Below are positions 25,809 to 34,492 of a stretch of 64,000 bases of DNA, piece by piece. This stretch comes from Eisenbergiella tayi (GTDB lineage: Bacteria; Bacillota; Clostridia; Lachnospirales; Lachnospiraceae), in contig NZ_MPDJ01000011.1 in the NCBI RefSeq assembly GCF_001881565.1, forward strand, positions 93,534 through 157,533, read 5' to 3'. A program made the position numbers and the translations under genes. A model generated the notes under the pieces. It saw nothing but the letters and a program-made list of their open reading frames with translations. It did no database searches and had not been told where the DNA came from. The stretch's first letter is position 1, and each line of letters starts with the position of its first letter.

Positions 25809-26323
25809 ACAAGCCCTCCTGCTTCTTCCGGATTGCCGCAGAAAGTCACCTGTTTTACCTCACAGTACAGATTATCTGCCATTGCATCCACCCATTCCCG
25901 CGCGGTTTCTTTCTCCTGCTCCGTAAGATCCTCTCCGTAAAAAACAACTCTTAATGCCAATGTTTTCCGATATCTCTGACGATGATGCATTTCCCCGTTT
26001 TTTATAACAAAATAGGGGAGGATATAAGGTATGCTCCTGTCCAGTACATTCTTAACAAAAGGGCCGGGGCCTCCGAAGCAGCAGCGGCTTATCAGTATAA
26101 TTTCCCCGCTGCCTGCCAGCAGCCTGCCCATTTCATTGTATTTATCCTTAAGGATGCACTTCCCCGGCGTTTTGAGCCAGCAGCCAAAACAGCCTATACA
26201 GGACTTTATAGAACCATCGTCACAAATTTCAATTATATTTTCATCCTTTACTGCGGGCATTGCTCCGGCGGGCAGGTCATGAATAACCAGCCTCTTCTCG
26301 TGTTGTCTCAATTCTTCTTTCAT
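25805..26323 (-). CDS. Flavodoxin family protein with CxxCFGCW motif
   Basis: A 172-residue protein of the iron-sulfur-flavoprotein / flavodoxin group. It begins with a short N-terminus (LVIHDLPAGA), then IKSCIGCFGCWLKTPGKC, a compact cysteine motif typical of this branch, and a later ISRCCFGGPGPFVKNVLDR segment. The N-terminal phosphate loop of ordinary flavodoxins is missing, which is normal for this subgroup. It overlaps the next flavodoxin-like gene (ATGA). Probable redox role; partners unknown. Confidence 0.78.
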   Translation of the reverse strand: MKEELRQHEKRLVIHDLPAGAMPAVKDENIIEICDDGSIKSCIGCFGCWLKTPGKCILKDKYNEMGRLLAGSGEIILISRCCFGGPGPFVKNVLDRSIPYILPYFVIKNGEMHHRQRYRKTLALRVVFYGEDLTEQEKETAREWVDAMADNLYCEVKQVTFCGNPEEAGGLV

Positions 26324-26357
26324 GCTGATACCTTTCGTCCGCTCAGATAAAAACGGC

Positions 26358-26798
26358 CTATCCTTCCAGTTTTTTTCTCAGGTCTTCCATATACTGTTTT
26401 TGCTGGTTTCTAAGATAGATTCCCACAAACGGCTTCATCCAGAATTTTTTTACCTTCACATCTTCAGTGAAATCCGCCCTGGCGCCTGCCGTTATTTTCT
26501 CAAAGGTTCCAATCCAGTGTCCCTGCATATTTTCATTTTCCATGTCGAATTCGTATCTTTCCATAGGCTCATAAGCCGTTATGGTAAACGTGGTGGCAAA
26601 TCCGTCTTTTGTGTATTCCCGGAATTTCATGCCTGTATGTATCGGGCTTTTGGCACCCGCAGAACCGGGATTTTCCGGTTCCAGTATTTCTATCCTGTCA
26701 AGATCACTTCTCCATGCATAATCCTCCAGACTGGTTACCGCTTCCCATACGGTTTCCATATCTGAATGGAACACTTCTTTTCTGTTTGCTGATGCCAT
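26358..26798 (-). CDS. SRPBCC (START-like) family protein
   Basis: A 146-residue helix-grip protein: start MASANRKEVFHSDMETVWEAVTSLEDYAWRSDL, middle strands GMKFREYTKDGFATTFTITAYEPMERYEFDM, and a final amphipathic helix (YLRNQQKQYMEDLRKKLEG). These bind hydrophobic ligands or act as polyketide-type cyclases. No ligand can be inferred from sequence. The C-terminal helix is complete, so the gene is intact. Confidence 0.8.
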   Translation of the reverse strand: MASANRKEVFHSDMETVWEAVTSLEDYAWRSDLDRIEILEPENPGSAGAKSPIHTGMKFREYTKDGFATTFTITAYEPMERYEFDMENENMQGHWIGTFEKITAGARADFTEDVKVKKFWMKPFVGIYLRNQQKQYMEDLRKKLEG

Positions 26799-26834
26799 CT
26801 CTTCCTCCTTCTGCCTCTGCCGGCGCTTTCTCTG

Positions 26835-27512
26835 TCAGGTATCCGTGGATACATTGTCCCAGTCATCGTCGTATCCTATCAGCCAGTTTAAAGCCATATG
26901 CCGCTCCACCACAACATCCGCATTGAGGGACGCGGGTGCTTCGTTTCCTTTTATTCTGGCATCCACACAGGCCCAGTCCAAATGGTAAATTAAATCCGCC
27001 TCGTCCAGTATTTCCTGTGTGCCGCGCGGTTTTGCTGCCTGCAGCAGAAGGGACAGCTCCGGTCTGTCACGTACGATTTCAATCGCTCTGTCACAATCAC
27101 AGACCTCTTCCGGATAGTCCAGTTCTTCTATAAAACCCAGGGCCCAGGCAAGCACCCAATAGGCCTCATATTTCCAGGTCATGGCACATAATTCTTCCTC
27201 TGATGCGCTGCCGGAAAATATGTGCTTCTCTTTTTCCGTGAGTTCCTCAAGCGCCTCATAATCCTCCAGCATCGCAAACCAGAAATTTCTTCCTTCCTCT
27301 CCGCCGTTCCCCTGCATGATATCGAAGGCATACTGTATGGTAAGCAAGGTGCATACCATGCGTTTGGCTATTACCTCCGGCGCCTTTATCTTTACAGACG
27401 CGGAATCTTCAATCATCGGAAGATGTTCTATATAAGGTACTTCCTTCTTTTTCAGGAACGCAATGGATTTTTCTTTTCGCAGTTCCCCTTCTGTTTTCTT
27501 ATCTGAAAGCAT
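26835..27512 (-). CDS. DUF4272 family protein
   Basis: A 225-residue protein resembling DUF4272. The late segment YHLDWACVDARIKGNEAPASL and ERHMALNWLIGYDDDWDNVSTDT at the C-terminus fit the family pattern (HWA-R-A, ERR-AL-WL, WD-V-TDT). ATG 27512 follows GGAGGA by nine bases; a longer frame upstream lacks support. The function of the family is unknown. It may belong with the SRPBCC gene 36 bases downstream. Confidence 0.7.
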   Translation of the reverse strand: MLSDKKTEGELRKEKSIAFLKKKEVPYIEHLPMIEDSASVKIKAPEVIAKRMVCTLLTIQYAFDIMQGNGGEEGRNFWFAMLEDYEALEELTEKEKHIFSGSASEEELCAMTWKYEAYWVLAWALGFIEELDYPEEVCDCDRAIEIVRDRPELSLLLQAAKPRGTQEILDEADLIYHLDWACVDARIKGNEAPASLNADVVVERHMALNWLIGYDDDWDNVSTDT

Positions 27513-27572
27513 AATTTCCGTTCCTCCATCCAAACTGACAGTGCCGCAATGTATAAATAACATATGCAGGAT

Positions 27573-28310
27573 TCACTGTTTTTTATTAATATCACATAAC
27601 TGCAAAATACGCAGCAGTTCCTCTAAAGCTGTAATCTCATAATCCGGATTCACTCCGCAGGCGGCGGAACCCTTACCCGGATGATACCAGCAGGTCTTCA
27701 TTCCCGCTGCCGCTGCCCCTTCCATATCGTTAACCAGGGAATCCCCTACCATCAAACACTCCGATGGGCTTGCGACAGACAGCGTATTACAGATACATTC
27801 AAAAAATTCTGCGGAAGGCTTTACCGCACCCACACTTTCTGAAACAAAAATACGGCTTATGCAGTCTCCGAATATAGCGGCTCTGGGTACCTGGATCTCC
27901 TCCAGACCATTTGTAGCGAGAACCAGCGTATAATATTGTGACAGACGCCTGCATACCTCTTCCGCTTTCGGTTCCGGAATCCTTTCTTCCTTATAATACC
28001 GGGTGTAAATCCGGCTTAATTCTTCCGGTGTTTTCTCCAAATTCAGTTCTTTTCCCAGTTCGGCGAAACGCCGTACCGCATAGCTCCGGTATAATTGGTG
28101 ATAATTTTTCCGTATATAAGCATCTTTCGTATTATCAAGATCGTATTCCTCCCAAACGGAGTCACAAATATCCGTATACTTTCTATGCAGCTCATCGTTA
28201 TCGAAAATACCGCATGCCTCCATTGTCCTGCTGAAAGCTCTGCGCTCAGACTTTTCAAAATTTATAAGCGTTCCGTCCACATCAAAAATAATATAGGTAT
28301 AATCCGTCAT
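27573..28310 (-). CDS. HAD-IA hydrolase, YjjG-like nucleotidase
   Basis: A 245-residue HAD phosphatase. Motif I IIFDVDGTLINFEKSE has Asp10 and Asp12; LVLATNG is motif II; SVGAVKPSAEFFE supplies the motif III lysine; CLMVGDSLVNDMEGAAAAGM is motif IV. The FEKSERRAF segment and overall length resemble YjjG, which dephosphorylates non-canonical pyrimidine nucleotides. It lies 131 bases downstream of a uridine phosphorylase, compatible with a pyrimidine-salvage role, which remains inference. Confidence 0.85.
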   Translation of the reverse strand: MTDYTYIIFDVDGTLINFEKSERRAFSRTMEACGIFDNDELHRKYTDICDSVWEEYDLDNTKDAYIRKNYHQLYRSYAVRRFAELGKELNLEKTPEELSRIYTRYYKEERIPEPKAEEVCRRLSQYYTLVLATNGLEEIQVPRAAIFGDCISRIFVSESVGAVKPSAEFFECICNTLSVASPSECLMVGDSLVNDMEGAAAAGMKTCWYHPGKGSAACGVNPDYEITALEELLRILQLCDINKKQ

Positions 28311-28441
28311 TTTCTTTTCCTGTTCCCTCCGGGTAAAAAACAATCGTGGAGCAGCGCTCTCCTTTCTGTGAAAGGAAGCCTTCCCCACGATCGTCCCGGT
28401 CGGAAGGCTGCATTTCTCATGTCTTCCGCCGGACCTTTCTG

Positions 28442-29227
28442 TTATTTTTTCAAACCGCTCTTTTTATCATCGGCAATCAGTTTACGAAGCGCTTCTATTC
28501 CTGTGCGGATAGCGGCGTCCGTATCATGCTCCACCGGATTGGTTAACCCGGCCTTTTCCCTCTCCTGATTGGCAACCACCAGAAATACAGAGCCGCAGCG
28601 CACTCTCAGATAATCCGCAACAACAAACAGCGCCGCTGATTCCATTTCTGATGCCTTACAGCCCAGCCTCAGCCACGCCTGCCACTTATTCTCCAGTTCA
28701 TAGCTAACCGGCATGATTTCCGGTTCATGCTGTCCATAAAAAGAATCCTTACACTGTACGATCCCCTTGTGCCAGTCATGTCCGCTTTCCTTAGCCGCTG
28801 CGATCAGGGCATTCACCACATCAATATCCGCGACCGCCGGAAACTCAATGGGGGCATATTCCCTGCTGGTTCCTTCATTTCTTATAGCCCCCGTAGCGAT
28901 AACCAGGTCACCGCTCTTCACATCAATATCCATACCGCCGCAGGTTCCTACCCTGACGAAGGTATCTGCCCCGGCCTTAACAAGCTCCTCCATGGCAATG
29001 GAAGCCGACGGGCCTCCGATGCCGGTTGAAGTTACGCTCACCCGTTCCCCGTCAAGCAGGCCGGTATAGGTTACGAATTCCCGGCTGTCCGCAACAAGAC
29101 GCGGTGACTCAAAATACCGGGCAATCTTCTCACTGCGCTTGGGATCTCCCGGTAAAATAACATATCTTCCCACATCCCCGCTCTTTATCTGTAAATGATA
29201 CTGTATTCCATTTTCCGAATATTTCAT
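28442..29227 (-). CDS. udp: Uridine phosphorylase
   Basis: A 261-residue nucleoside phosphorylase of the PNP/UDP family, cleaving uridine with phosphate to uracil and ribose-1-phosphate. Seen: GRYVILPGDPKRSEKIA near the N-terminus, TGIGGPSASIAMEELVKAGADTFVRVGTCGG, and CKASEMESAALFVVADYLRVRCGS, where the MESAALF block binds ribose. ATG 29227 follows AGGA; an upstream GTG (29239) is less likely. Specificity for uridine over other nucleosides is a family inference. Confidence 0.9.
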   Translation of the reverse strand: MKYSENGIQYHLQIKSGDVGRYVILPGDPKRSEKIARYFESPRLVADSREFVTYTGLLDGERVSVTSTGIGGPSASIAMEELVKAGADTFVRVGTCGGMDIDVKSGDLVIATGAIRNEGTSREYAPIEFPAVADIDVVNALIAAAKESGHDWHKGIVQCKDSFYGQHEPEIMPVSYELENKWQAWLRLGCKASEMESAALFVVADYLRVRCGSVFLVVANQEREKAGLTNPVEHDTDAAIRTGIEALRKLIADDKKSGLKK

Positions 29228-29378
29228 ACTTTCCTGCACCCCTTTCCGCCGCCTTTTTGGTTATTGACACAAGTATACCAAAAAAAGGGAAGGGAATACA
29301 GTGTTATCTGCGTAAAAGAATCTTAATTTTTGCTGTAATATTATATTTTCCTTTTCGCAGAAGGCCTGCCTTTCCTGT

Positions 29379-29867
29379 CTATTTGCTTTGATTAATATGG
29401 CAATCCGTAAATTCCGTAGCTGCCGCGTCACAAACAATGGAAAAGCTTGTCTGATGATTGATATGGGCATTTTCCAAAATTAAATTTCTGATAACGGCTC
29501 CTTCACTTGCGGCAAAAAAGCCCATATCACCGGACTTTTCCGTTATTGTCAGATTGTATATCTTATACCCATTGCCATCAAAGATGCCGGTAAAAGGATC
29601 CTTTTTACTCCCAATCGGCTTCCATTCCCCCGTCAGGGTAATGTCACAGCCTAATATATAATTTTCCGACAGGGAATGGGTTTTCCCGATGGAAAGCAAT
29701 TCATCCTCTGTGGTTATCATATAATATGTTGCATCTTCTATGGTGGCTGTCTGCATTGTATCCGGGAGATCCTCTGCTGATTGAACCGCAGCGGAGGTAT
29801 CAGGCTTTGCATTGCAGCCGCTTAAAATAAATATGAGGCAAATTAATACTGGTATTAACTTTTTCAT
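29379..29867 (-). CDS. Small lipoprotein with GLUG-like segment
   Basis: A 162-residue secreted lipoprotein. The signal peptide ends in the lipobox LSGC with Cys18. The mature part has a TEDELLSIG...SENYILGCDITLTGEWKPIG block, then FTGIFDGNGYKIYNLTI and MGFFAASEGAVIRNLILENA, which matches the repeat found in many large Firmicutes surface proteins with a beta-helix-like (GLUG) domain. Only one such repeat is present, so this may be a reduced relative. No clear operon partners. Confidence 0.8.
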   Translation of the reverse strand: MKKLIPVLICLIFILSGCNAKPDTSAAVQSAEDLPDTMQTATIEDATYYMITTEDELLSIGKTHSLSENYILGCDITLTGEWKPIGSKKDPFTGIFDGNGYKIYNLTITEKSGDMGFFAASEGAVIRNLILENAHINHQTSFSIVCDAAATEFTDCHINQSK

Positions 29868-30053
29868 TTAATCTTCTCCTGGCCTATATTCTTTTTTTCA
29901 TGATAACACATAAGTTCTAAATTCTCAATTTACATCGGCATTGACGGAAGGCTATCCAATTATTCCCGGATTTTCCTTTCGTCCTGCTGTCCCATTCTGT
30001 TTCATCAGAATAAAAAAAGCCAGGGTGTATTTATTGTAATGTTTTAGGGGCAC
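29868..30053. other. Intergenic stretch, nothing recognised
   Basis: No gene, promoter or convincing hairpin is seen between the lipoprotein start and the 3' flank of the surface-protein unit. The segment from about 30022 (CAGGGTGTATTTAT) is repeated at 34364 and belongs to the duplicated block. Confidence 0.5.
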
Positions 30054-30092
30054 GGAAAAACACCGCAATCCTGAAGGACTGCGGTGCTCTTC
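30054..30092 (-). terminator. Terminator of the first surface-protein gene
   Basis: On the minus strand the stem CACCGCAGTCC / GGATTGCGGTG (one mismatch) is followed by TTTTT. A second, weaker hairpin (GGAAGC...GCTTCC) lies between it and the gene. The corresponding position in unit B also has a similar hairpin. Confidence 0.72.
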
Positions 30093-30243
30093 TTTTAGTC
30101 TGGGAAGCCGTTACCTGATGGTAAAGCTGCAGCTTCCCGGCATATGCTATCATATGCTCAAGAGTTACTGGCCCTTCCGGATCGATTTAACAGACGGGGG
30201 CGGGCTTATTCTTTTCATGGCAAAACCGGTTTCCGGCATCGTT

Positions 30244-33200
30244 CTATTTCCGGCCGCCAGCTGCGTAAGGGTCTATAACGGTTTCTACAAAGCGCCGCAG
30301 GATAGCAACTGCTTCGGCACGGGTAACGGTATCTTTCGGGGCAAACAGGTGGTTTCCCTTACTGTTCATCACGCCGGCCTGCTGCATAGTCTGTACCGCA
30401 CTTTTCATGCTGCCGGTGATCTTGTTGTTATCCGTAAATATCTCTGCTTCGCGGGCTATCGGAAGGGTATATCCCAGAACAGCCACATACCGCTTCATCA
30501 TGACCGCTATCTCTTCCCGGGTGACAGCGGCATCCGGCGCAAAGGTCTTTTCTCCGGTACCATTAATAATCCCCTTGGAGGATGCCCATTCTACGTAAGG
30601 GGCATAGTAAGCGGCGGCGTCAGCATCGGAAAACTGGACGGAAGGATAGGCGGCAGGATCGATACCGGCCAACTGTCCCAACGCCAGAACGAGCATGCCC
30701 TGCGTCATAATACCATCCGGGACAAAAGCGTTTTCATCAGTTCCGCCCAGCATGCCTCGGCTTGCCACAAAGTTAATGTCCTCTTTCGCCCAATGGCTCA
30801 TAGTATCGGCATAGGCAGGGGCAGGCTTGTATCCCACACCATAGACACTGAAATGCCCGGTGGATCCTATCAGGTTCCCGCTGCCCAGGTCATAGCTGGA
30901 CTGGTACAGCCATTCCGTGTTTTTTCCATCCTTGCTGTACACAAGAAACAGGCTGCCGGTCTGCTCGTCTGCTGCAGGCTTATAGGCCAGCCTCACAGTG
31001 ACACGCCCGGTACCAAAACTGGTAACAAAAGCCGCCTTGCCACCCTGGCCTGTATAGCCTACGGTCAGCCGGTAAGCCGGGCGGGTGCCGACAGCAGCCA
31101 GCATGTCCCCGGTAAGGCCGGTTTCCCTGGCAGCAGTCAGGGTAATATCTCCGATGGACTGCTTCTGTATTTCCTGCAGGGCTGCAAGGTCAAAGGTCAA
31201 ATCCACAATAGGCGTATGGAGAGTCAGGTACTTTATGCCGTTGTCCGGGTCAGCAAGGCGGTCGAGGGTGGCCCGTTTGATGATGATGGAAAAGCTGTCA
31301 TAAACCGCCGCCGAGGTCACGCTGTACTGCATTGTAATTCCATATTTCGCCCTGCCTTTTTGTCTGGCTGTATGCAGCGCCCTGATAAGGGCTTCCCATG
31401 TACTGTCGTCACTTGCCGTCCCGATGGCCATGCCGTCCTTTACCGTGACAGGAATTTCCGCTACGGTCCGTTCCGGGCTGTCCGGCTGGGACGGCTTAAG
31501 GGGCGTGATTGTGATATTGGAATCGCTCCCTCTGGGACTTGAATGATCATTATCTCTATTGGATATGGGTGAATTCACGGTAACGGCACAAGTGGCCGTT
31601 TTCTTTCCATACTGGGAGGTCACGGTGATGGTGGCCGTGCCTATGGAAACGGCAGTCACCCTACCACTACTGTCCACTATGGCAACGCCGGTATTACTGG
31701 ATTTCCAGCTTACCGCCTTGTATGAGGCATCAGTCGGTATCACTGTGGCAGCCAGTGTTTCACTTTGGCCGGGTCCCAGCTGCAGCGTATTCCGGTCAAG
31801 GACAAGTGCGCTTATGGGAGTATACTCCACCGTATTCAGATTCTCCCAATTCCCAGAATCATAGCCGTTTCCGTTTTTGGGGATATAAAAAGTCAGGCCA
31901 GTGTTTGTATTATTGAAGGTGGAAGAAGATATCGCCGGCGCGGTCGAGGATTCCATAATAATACTGCTAAGGCCTGTACAGCCGGAAAACGCATAAACCC
32001 CAATTTGGGTCAGGTCTACCGGCAGCGACTGCAGCGCAAGGTTCTTGCAACCGTAAAACGCCTCATCCCCAATTTGGGTCAGGCCTTTCGGTAACGATTG
32101 CAGTTCAAGTCGCTCACAGCCATAAAACGCCTCATCCCCAATTTGCTTCAGGTCTACCGGCAATGATTGCAGTTCAAGTCGCTCACAGCCATAAAACGCA
32201 TAATCCCCAATTTGCTTCAGGTCTACCGGCAGTGACTGTAATACAAGGCTATTGCAGCCGTAAAACACATAATCCCCAATTTGCTTCAGGTCTACCGGCA
32301 GTGATTGTAATACAAGGCTATTGCAGCCGTAAAACGCAGAATCCCCAATTTGGGTCAGGTCTTTCGGCAATGACTGCAGGGCTAGGCTTGTGCAGCCATT
32401 AAACACATAATTCTCAATTTGGGTTAGGTTTTCTGGCAGCGATTGCAGCGCAAGGCTCTTGCAGCCCCAAAACGCAGAATTCCCAATTTGGGTCAGGCCT
32501 TTCGGTAACGATTGCAGTTCAAGTCGCTCACAGCCATAAAACGCCTCATCCCCAATTTGTTTCAGACCGTCCGGCAACGATTGCAGTTTAAGGTTTCTGC
32601 ACCCATAAAAAGCATACTCCCTAATTATCTTCAGGCTATCTGGTAGATACAGCATTTGCATTTTTGTCATATTGTCCTTAGCGGTATGTGTATTATTCAT
32701 AATCGTTTCAAGATCCGTCATGCCAGACAAGTCAAGGGTTGTCAGATTGTCCCAATCGCTCTTTATATAATATTGTTCTAACAGATATTTCCAGTTATAT
32801 CTTGTAATCTCCTTTACATTGCCCGTCAGCTTGATGGTAGTAATATTGGCTTTTTTGCCAGTCAGAACAGCATCTATAGCCTTTTTCATTTCGTTGTCAT
32901 CCATGCTATTGCCGCCACTGCCATTGCTATTAAAGGTCACATCCAAAACATCATCCTGCACATCCAATACGACATTGGCCGCCCCAATCCTCACATAGAT
33001 CTCCGGCAGCTCCACATCCCTTTCACAGGTATATCCAGTTGGAAGAACAGGCGTAAAAAGATAACTGCCCTGCCCGGCGTTTTCGTCATATTTGGTGTCA
33101 GACTCCCACGTTACATCCGTTATGGTGACCGATTCCGAAATGTGTTCCTTGTCCTTCTCCAAAGGGTAACCGGACGCGCTCAGTGTATTAGGCAAGTCCA

Positions 33201-33768
33201 GTTCAGATAGCTTTGTACCGGCAGTAACAGTCTGATATTGTGTCTTCTCACCCAGCGCCTCAAAAGCTGTAAGGACAAATACTGTCGTTTCTTCTGATTT
33301 TTCTATGTTTGTCTCTGGAAACTCCTGCTCAGGTAAATCGTTCCCGCTCACCTGTTTTGATTCCTTGCTGCACTCTTCACAGTTAAAGCCGCAGGAGTGG
33401 CCCTCCACAGCCTCTTTGTACCCGCAATCCTCATCATGCTCCCCACGCTCATGGGGGCAGTTCCATTCATAGCATTCCTGTGTATGTTCATGGGCAGCAT
33501 TATTATCTGATGCCGGTTCCATGTTCTCTTCCTCATAACCACACACCAGCTTATCCGTATAACAGTCGTCCGTGTGGACGTGTTCACAGGGATGACCCTC
33601 CATTGCTTCTACATAGCCGCATTCTGCCGTATGCTCCGGATGGTGTTCGCACAGGCCCTCCGTATCAGATGCCGTCCCTTCTGCATAAATGGTTGTTCCC
33701 AGCTGTCCTGCCAGCAGGACAGCACACAGAAGCAGCGAAAGGCCGCACACATGTTTCCTGTTCCTCAT
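30244..33768 (-). CDS. Large secreted surface protein: BspA-type LRR, Big_2 and three SLH domains
   Basis: A 1174-residue surface protein. Signal peptide 1-28, then a Cys/His-rich region (about 34-150) with repeated CEHHPEH, HTDDCY and HEHTQECY motifs. Ten 23-residue leucine-rich repeats of the LRR_5/BspA type (LQSLP-DL-QIGD-AFYGC) fill about 371-601. A Big_2 immunoglobulin-like domain follows (about 650-728), then a shared domain, and three S-layer-homology domains near 986-1170 that bind pyruvylated wall polymer. No LPxTG. The start ATG 33768 follows GGGAG. It lies downstream of a receiver-like gene, probably in one transcript. Function, perhaps adhesion, is inferred from domains only. Confidence 0.9.
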   Translation of the reverse strand: MRNRKHVCGLSLLLCAVLLAGQLGTTIYAEGTASDTEGLCEHHPEHTAECGYVEAMEGHPCEHVHTDDCYTDKLVCGYEEENMEPASDNNAAHEHTQECYEWNCPHERGEHDEDCGYKEAVEGHSCGFNCEECSKESKQVSGNDLPEQEFPETNIEKSEETTVFVLTAFEALGEKTQYQTVTAGTKLSELDLPNTLSASGYPLEKDKEHISESVTITDVTWESDTKYDENAGQGSYLFTPVLPTGYTCERDVELPEIYVRIGAANVVLDVQDDVLDVTFNSNGSGGNSMDDNEMKKAIDAVLTGKKANITTIKLTGNVKEITRYNWKYLLEQYYIKSDWDNLTTLDLSGMTDLETIMNNTHTAKDNMTKMQMLYLPDSLKIIREYAFYGCRNLKLQSLPDGLKQIGDEAFYGCERLELQSLPKGLTQIGNSAFWGCKSLALQSLPENLTQIENYVFNGCTSLALQSLPKDLTQIGDSAFYGCNSLVLQSLPVDLKQIGDYVFYGCNSLVLQSLPVDLKQIGDYAFYGCERLELQSLPVDLKQIGDEAFYGCERLELQSLPKGLTQIGDEAFYGCKNLALQSLPVDLTQIGVYAFSGCTGLSSIIMESSTAPAISSSTFNNTNTGLTFYIPKNGNGYDSGNWENLNTVEYTPISALVLDRNTLQLGPGQSETLAATVIPTDASYKAVSWKSSNTGVAIVDSSGRVTAVSIGTATITVTSQYGKKTATCAVTVNSPISNRDNDHSSPRGSDSNITITPLKPSQPDSPERTVAEIPVTVKDGMAIGTASDDSTWEALIRALHTARQKGRAKYGITMQYSVTSAAVYDSFSIIIKRATLDRLADPDNGIKYLTLHTPIVDLTFDLAALQEIQKQSIGDITLTAARETGLTGDMLAAVGTRPAYRLTVGYTGQGGKAAFVTSFGTGRVTVRLAYKPAADEQTGSLFLVYSKDGKNTEWLYQSSYDLGSGNLIGSTGHFSVYGVGYKPAPAYADTMSHWAKEDINFVASRGMLGGTDENAFVPDGIMTQGMLVLALGQLAGIDPAAYPSVQFSDADAAAYYAPYVEWASSKGIINGTGEKTFAPDAAVTREEIAVMMKRYVAVLGYTLPIAREAEIFTDNNKITGSMKSAVQTMQQAGVMNSKGNHLFAPKDTVTRAEAVAILRRFVETVIDPYAAGGRK
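31965..32655 (-). repeat. 69-bp tandem repeats encoding the LRR block
   Basis: Ten near-identical 69-base units (23 codons each) encode the LQSLP...AFYGC leucine-rich repeats. Neighbouring units differ by few bases, several pairs are almost identical, and the consensus CCAATTTG...AGG recurs at a constant spacing. This is coding repeat, not a CRISPR array. Such a block is prone to gain or loss of units by slippage or recombination. Confidence 0.9.
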
Positions 33769-33809
33769 ATTGTTTCTCCCTTCCAATCCTTTTGATTCCT
33801 ATCGCATAT

Positions 33810-34181
33810 TTATGACTTTCCCGTCTTGGGGCTTGTGTTTATAAGTCTGGACATTGCCTGCTCCATCTTTTGGCGGGATACGGGCTTCCGGCAAAAGAAC
33901 GGGATACACAGCCGGTATGCCTGTACACGGAAGTCCATATCGGAAAACCAGAGGATTCTTCTGGCCAGGTTCCTTGCGCTGGTGACGGTGTTCAAGCCTT
34001 CCACGCCGTCTTGTGCCACAATGACAGCGTCCGGCAGTGCCTGCTTTACCATGCCGTCCAGTTGCAGCCAATCGGTACAGCCTGTTACCTGTGCTTCTTT
34101 TCCCTGCAAACACTGCCGGATCAGGCCAATCAGCTGTTCCCGTTCCGCAGCATTGCCGTCGCAGACAATTACCTTCCACAT
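33810..34181 (-). CDS. Receiver-domain-like protein, probable pseudo-receiver (unit A)
   Basis: A 123-residue protein with the secondary-structure pattern of a response-regulator receiver of the LytTR/AgrA type, but no output domain. Seen: MWKVIVCDGNAAEREQL at the start (one acidic residue of the pocket, Asp8), PDAVIVAQDG in the middle, and FRVQAYRLCIPFFCRKPVS, where the conserved Lys lies in RKP. The place of the phosphoryl-accepting Asp is occupied by Ala56. ATG follows AAGGAG. An overlapping frame starting at almost the same base is discounted because it lacks this pattern. It heads the transcript of the surface-protein gene. Role unknown. Confidence 0.72.
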   Translation of the reverse strand: MWKVIVCDGNAAEREQLIGLIRQCLQGKEAQVTGCTDWLQLDGMVKQALPDAVIVAQDGVEGLNTVTSARNLARRILWFSDMDFRVQAYRLCIPFFCRKPVSRQKMEQAMSRLINTSPKTGKS

Positions 34182-34330
34182 GTATGATCTCCTTTCTGTC
34201 GTGAATTTCCTTATATATTCAAAATAATAGTTATATAATCAGATAGCAAGAAGGTGGCCGGAACTTGCAGTTTTTGGCCTGAAATTGCACTATGGAAACG
34301 AACTTTTAAGATAAACTTTTCCTGACACAG
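34182..34330 (-). promoter_or_regulatory. Leader of unit A with 20-bp-period direct repeat
   Basis: The segment upstream of the receiver-like gene is nearly identical to that at 39331-39440. It contains two copies of GCC-GAA-TTGCA spaced exactly 20 bases (34257-34269 and 34277-34289), close to two helical turns, as expected for a dimeric or LytTR-type regulator. An AT-rich tract with TTATATAA lies nearer to the gene. I cannot assign -35/-10 elements with confidence. Confidence 0.5.
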
Positions 34331-34389
34331 GATTTATGCAGGGATATGTGAACAGATAACAGCCAGGGTGTATTTATGGTAATACTTTG

Positions 34390-34492
34390 GAGGACATAGA
34401 TAAGCGCCACAATCCCTGTGAGGACTGTGACGCTCTCCTTTTCTTATAAACCCGGAAGCCGCCGTTACCAGACGGTAAAACGGCGGCTTCCT
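34390..34492 (-). terminator. Two hairpins after the second surface-protein gene
   Basis: A hairpin with GCG-CACA-TCC / GGA-TGTG-CGC arms (about 34394-34435) is the counterpart of the unit A terminator. Next to it lies a stronger stem, GGAAGCCGCCGTT with AACGGCGGCTTCC (allowing one bulge), at about 34449-34492. Neither has a long T-run on the minus strand. Both lie in the 3' flank of the unit B surface gene. Confidence 0.55.

Noticed and set aside
28343..28391. Terminator after uridine phosphorylase
   Set aside because: A partly paired hairpin (ATCGTGG / CCACGAT) exists but has no T-run on either strand, and the stem is interrupted, so it is not listed as a terminator.
30118..31542. 474-codon plus-strand frame opposite the SLH region
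   Set aside because: Antisense to the SLH domains of the surface protein. Low stop frequency follows from codon usage on the real strand.
31965..32655. CRISPR array
   Set aside because: Regular 69-base repeats are in frame, encode leucine-rich repeats and have no distinct spacers; no cas genes are in the window.
33799..34179. Second frame overlapping the receiver-like gene
   Set aside because: It begins two bases away and shares the ribosome binding site, but its translation is rich in Arg and Gly with no domain pattern, while the other frame has receiver-like motifs and is the better conserved between both units.
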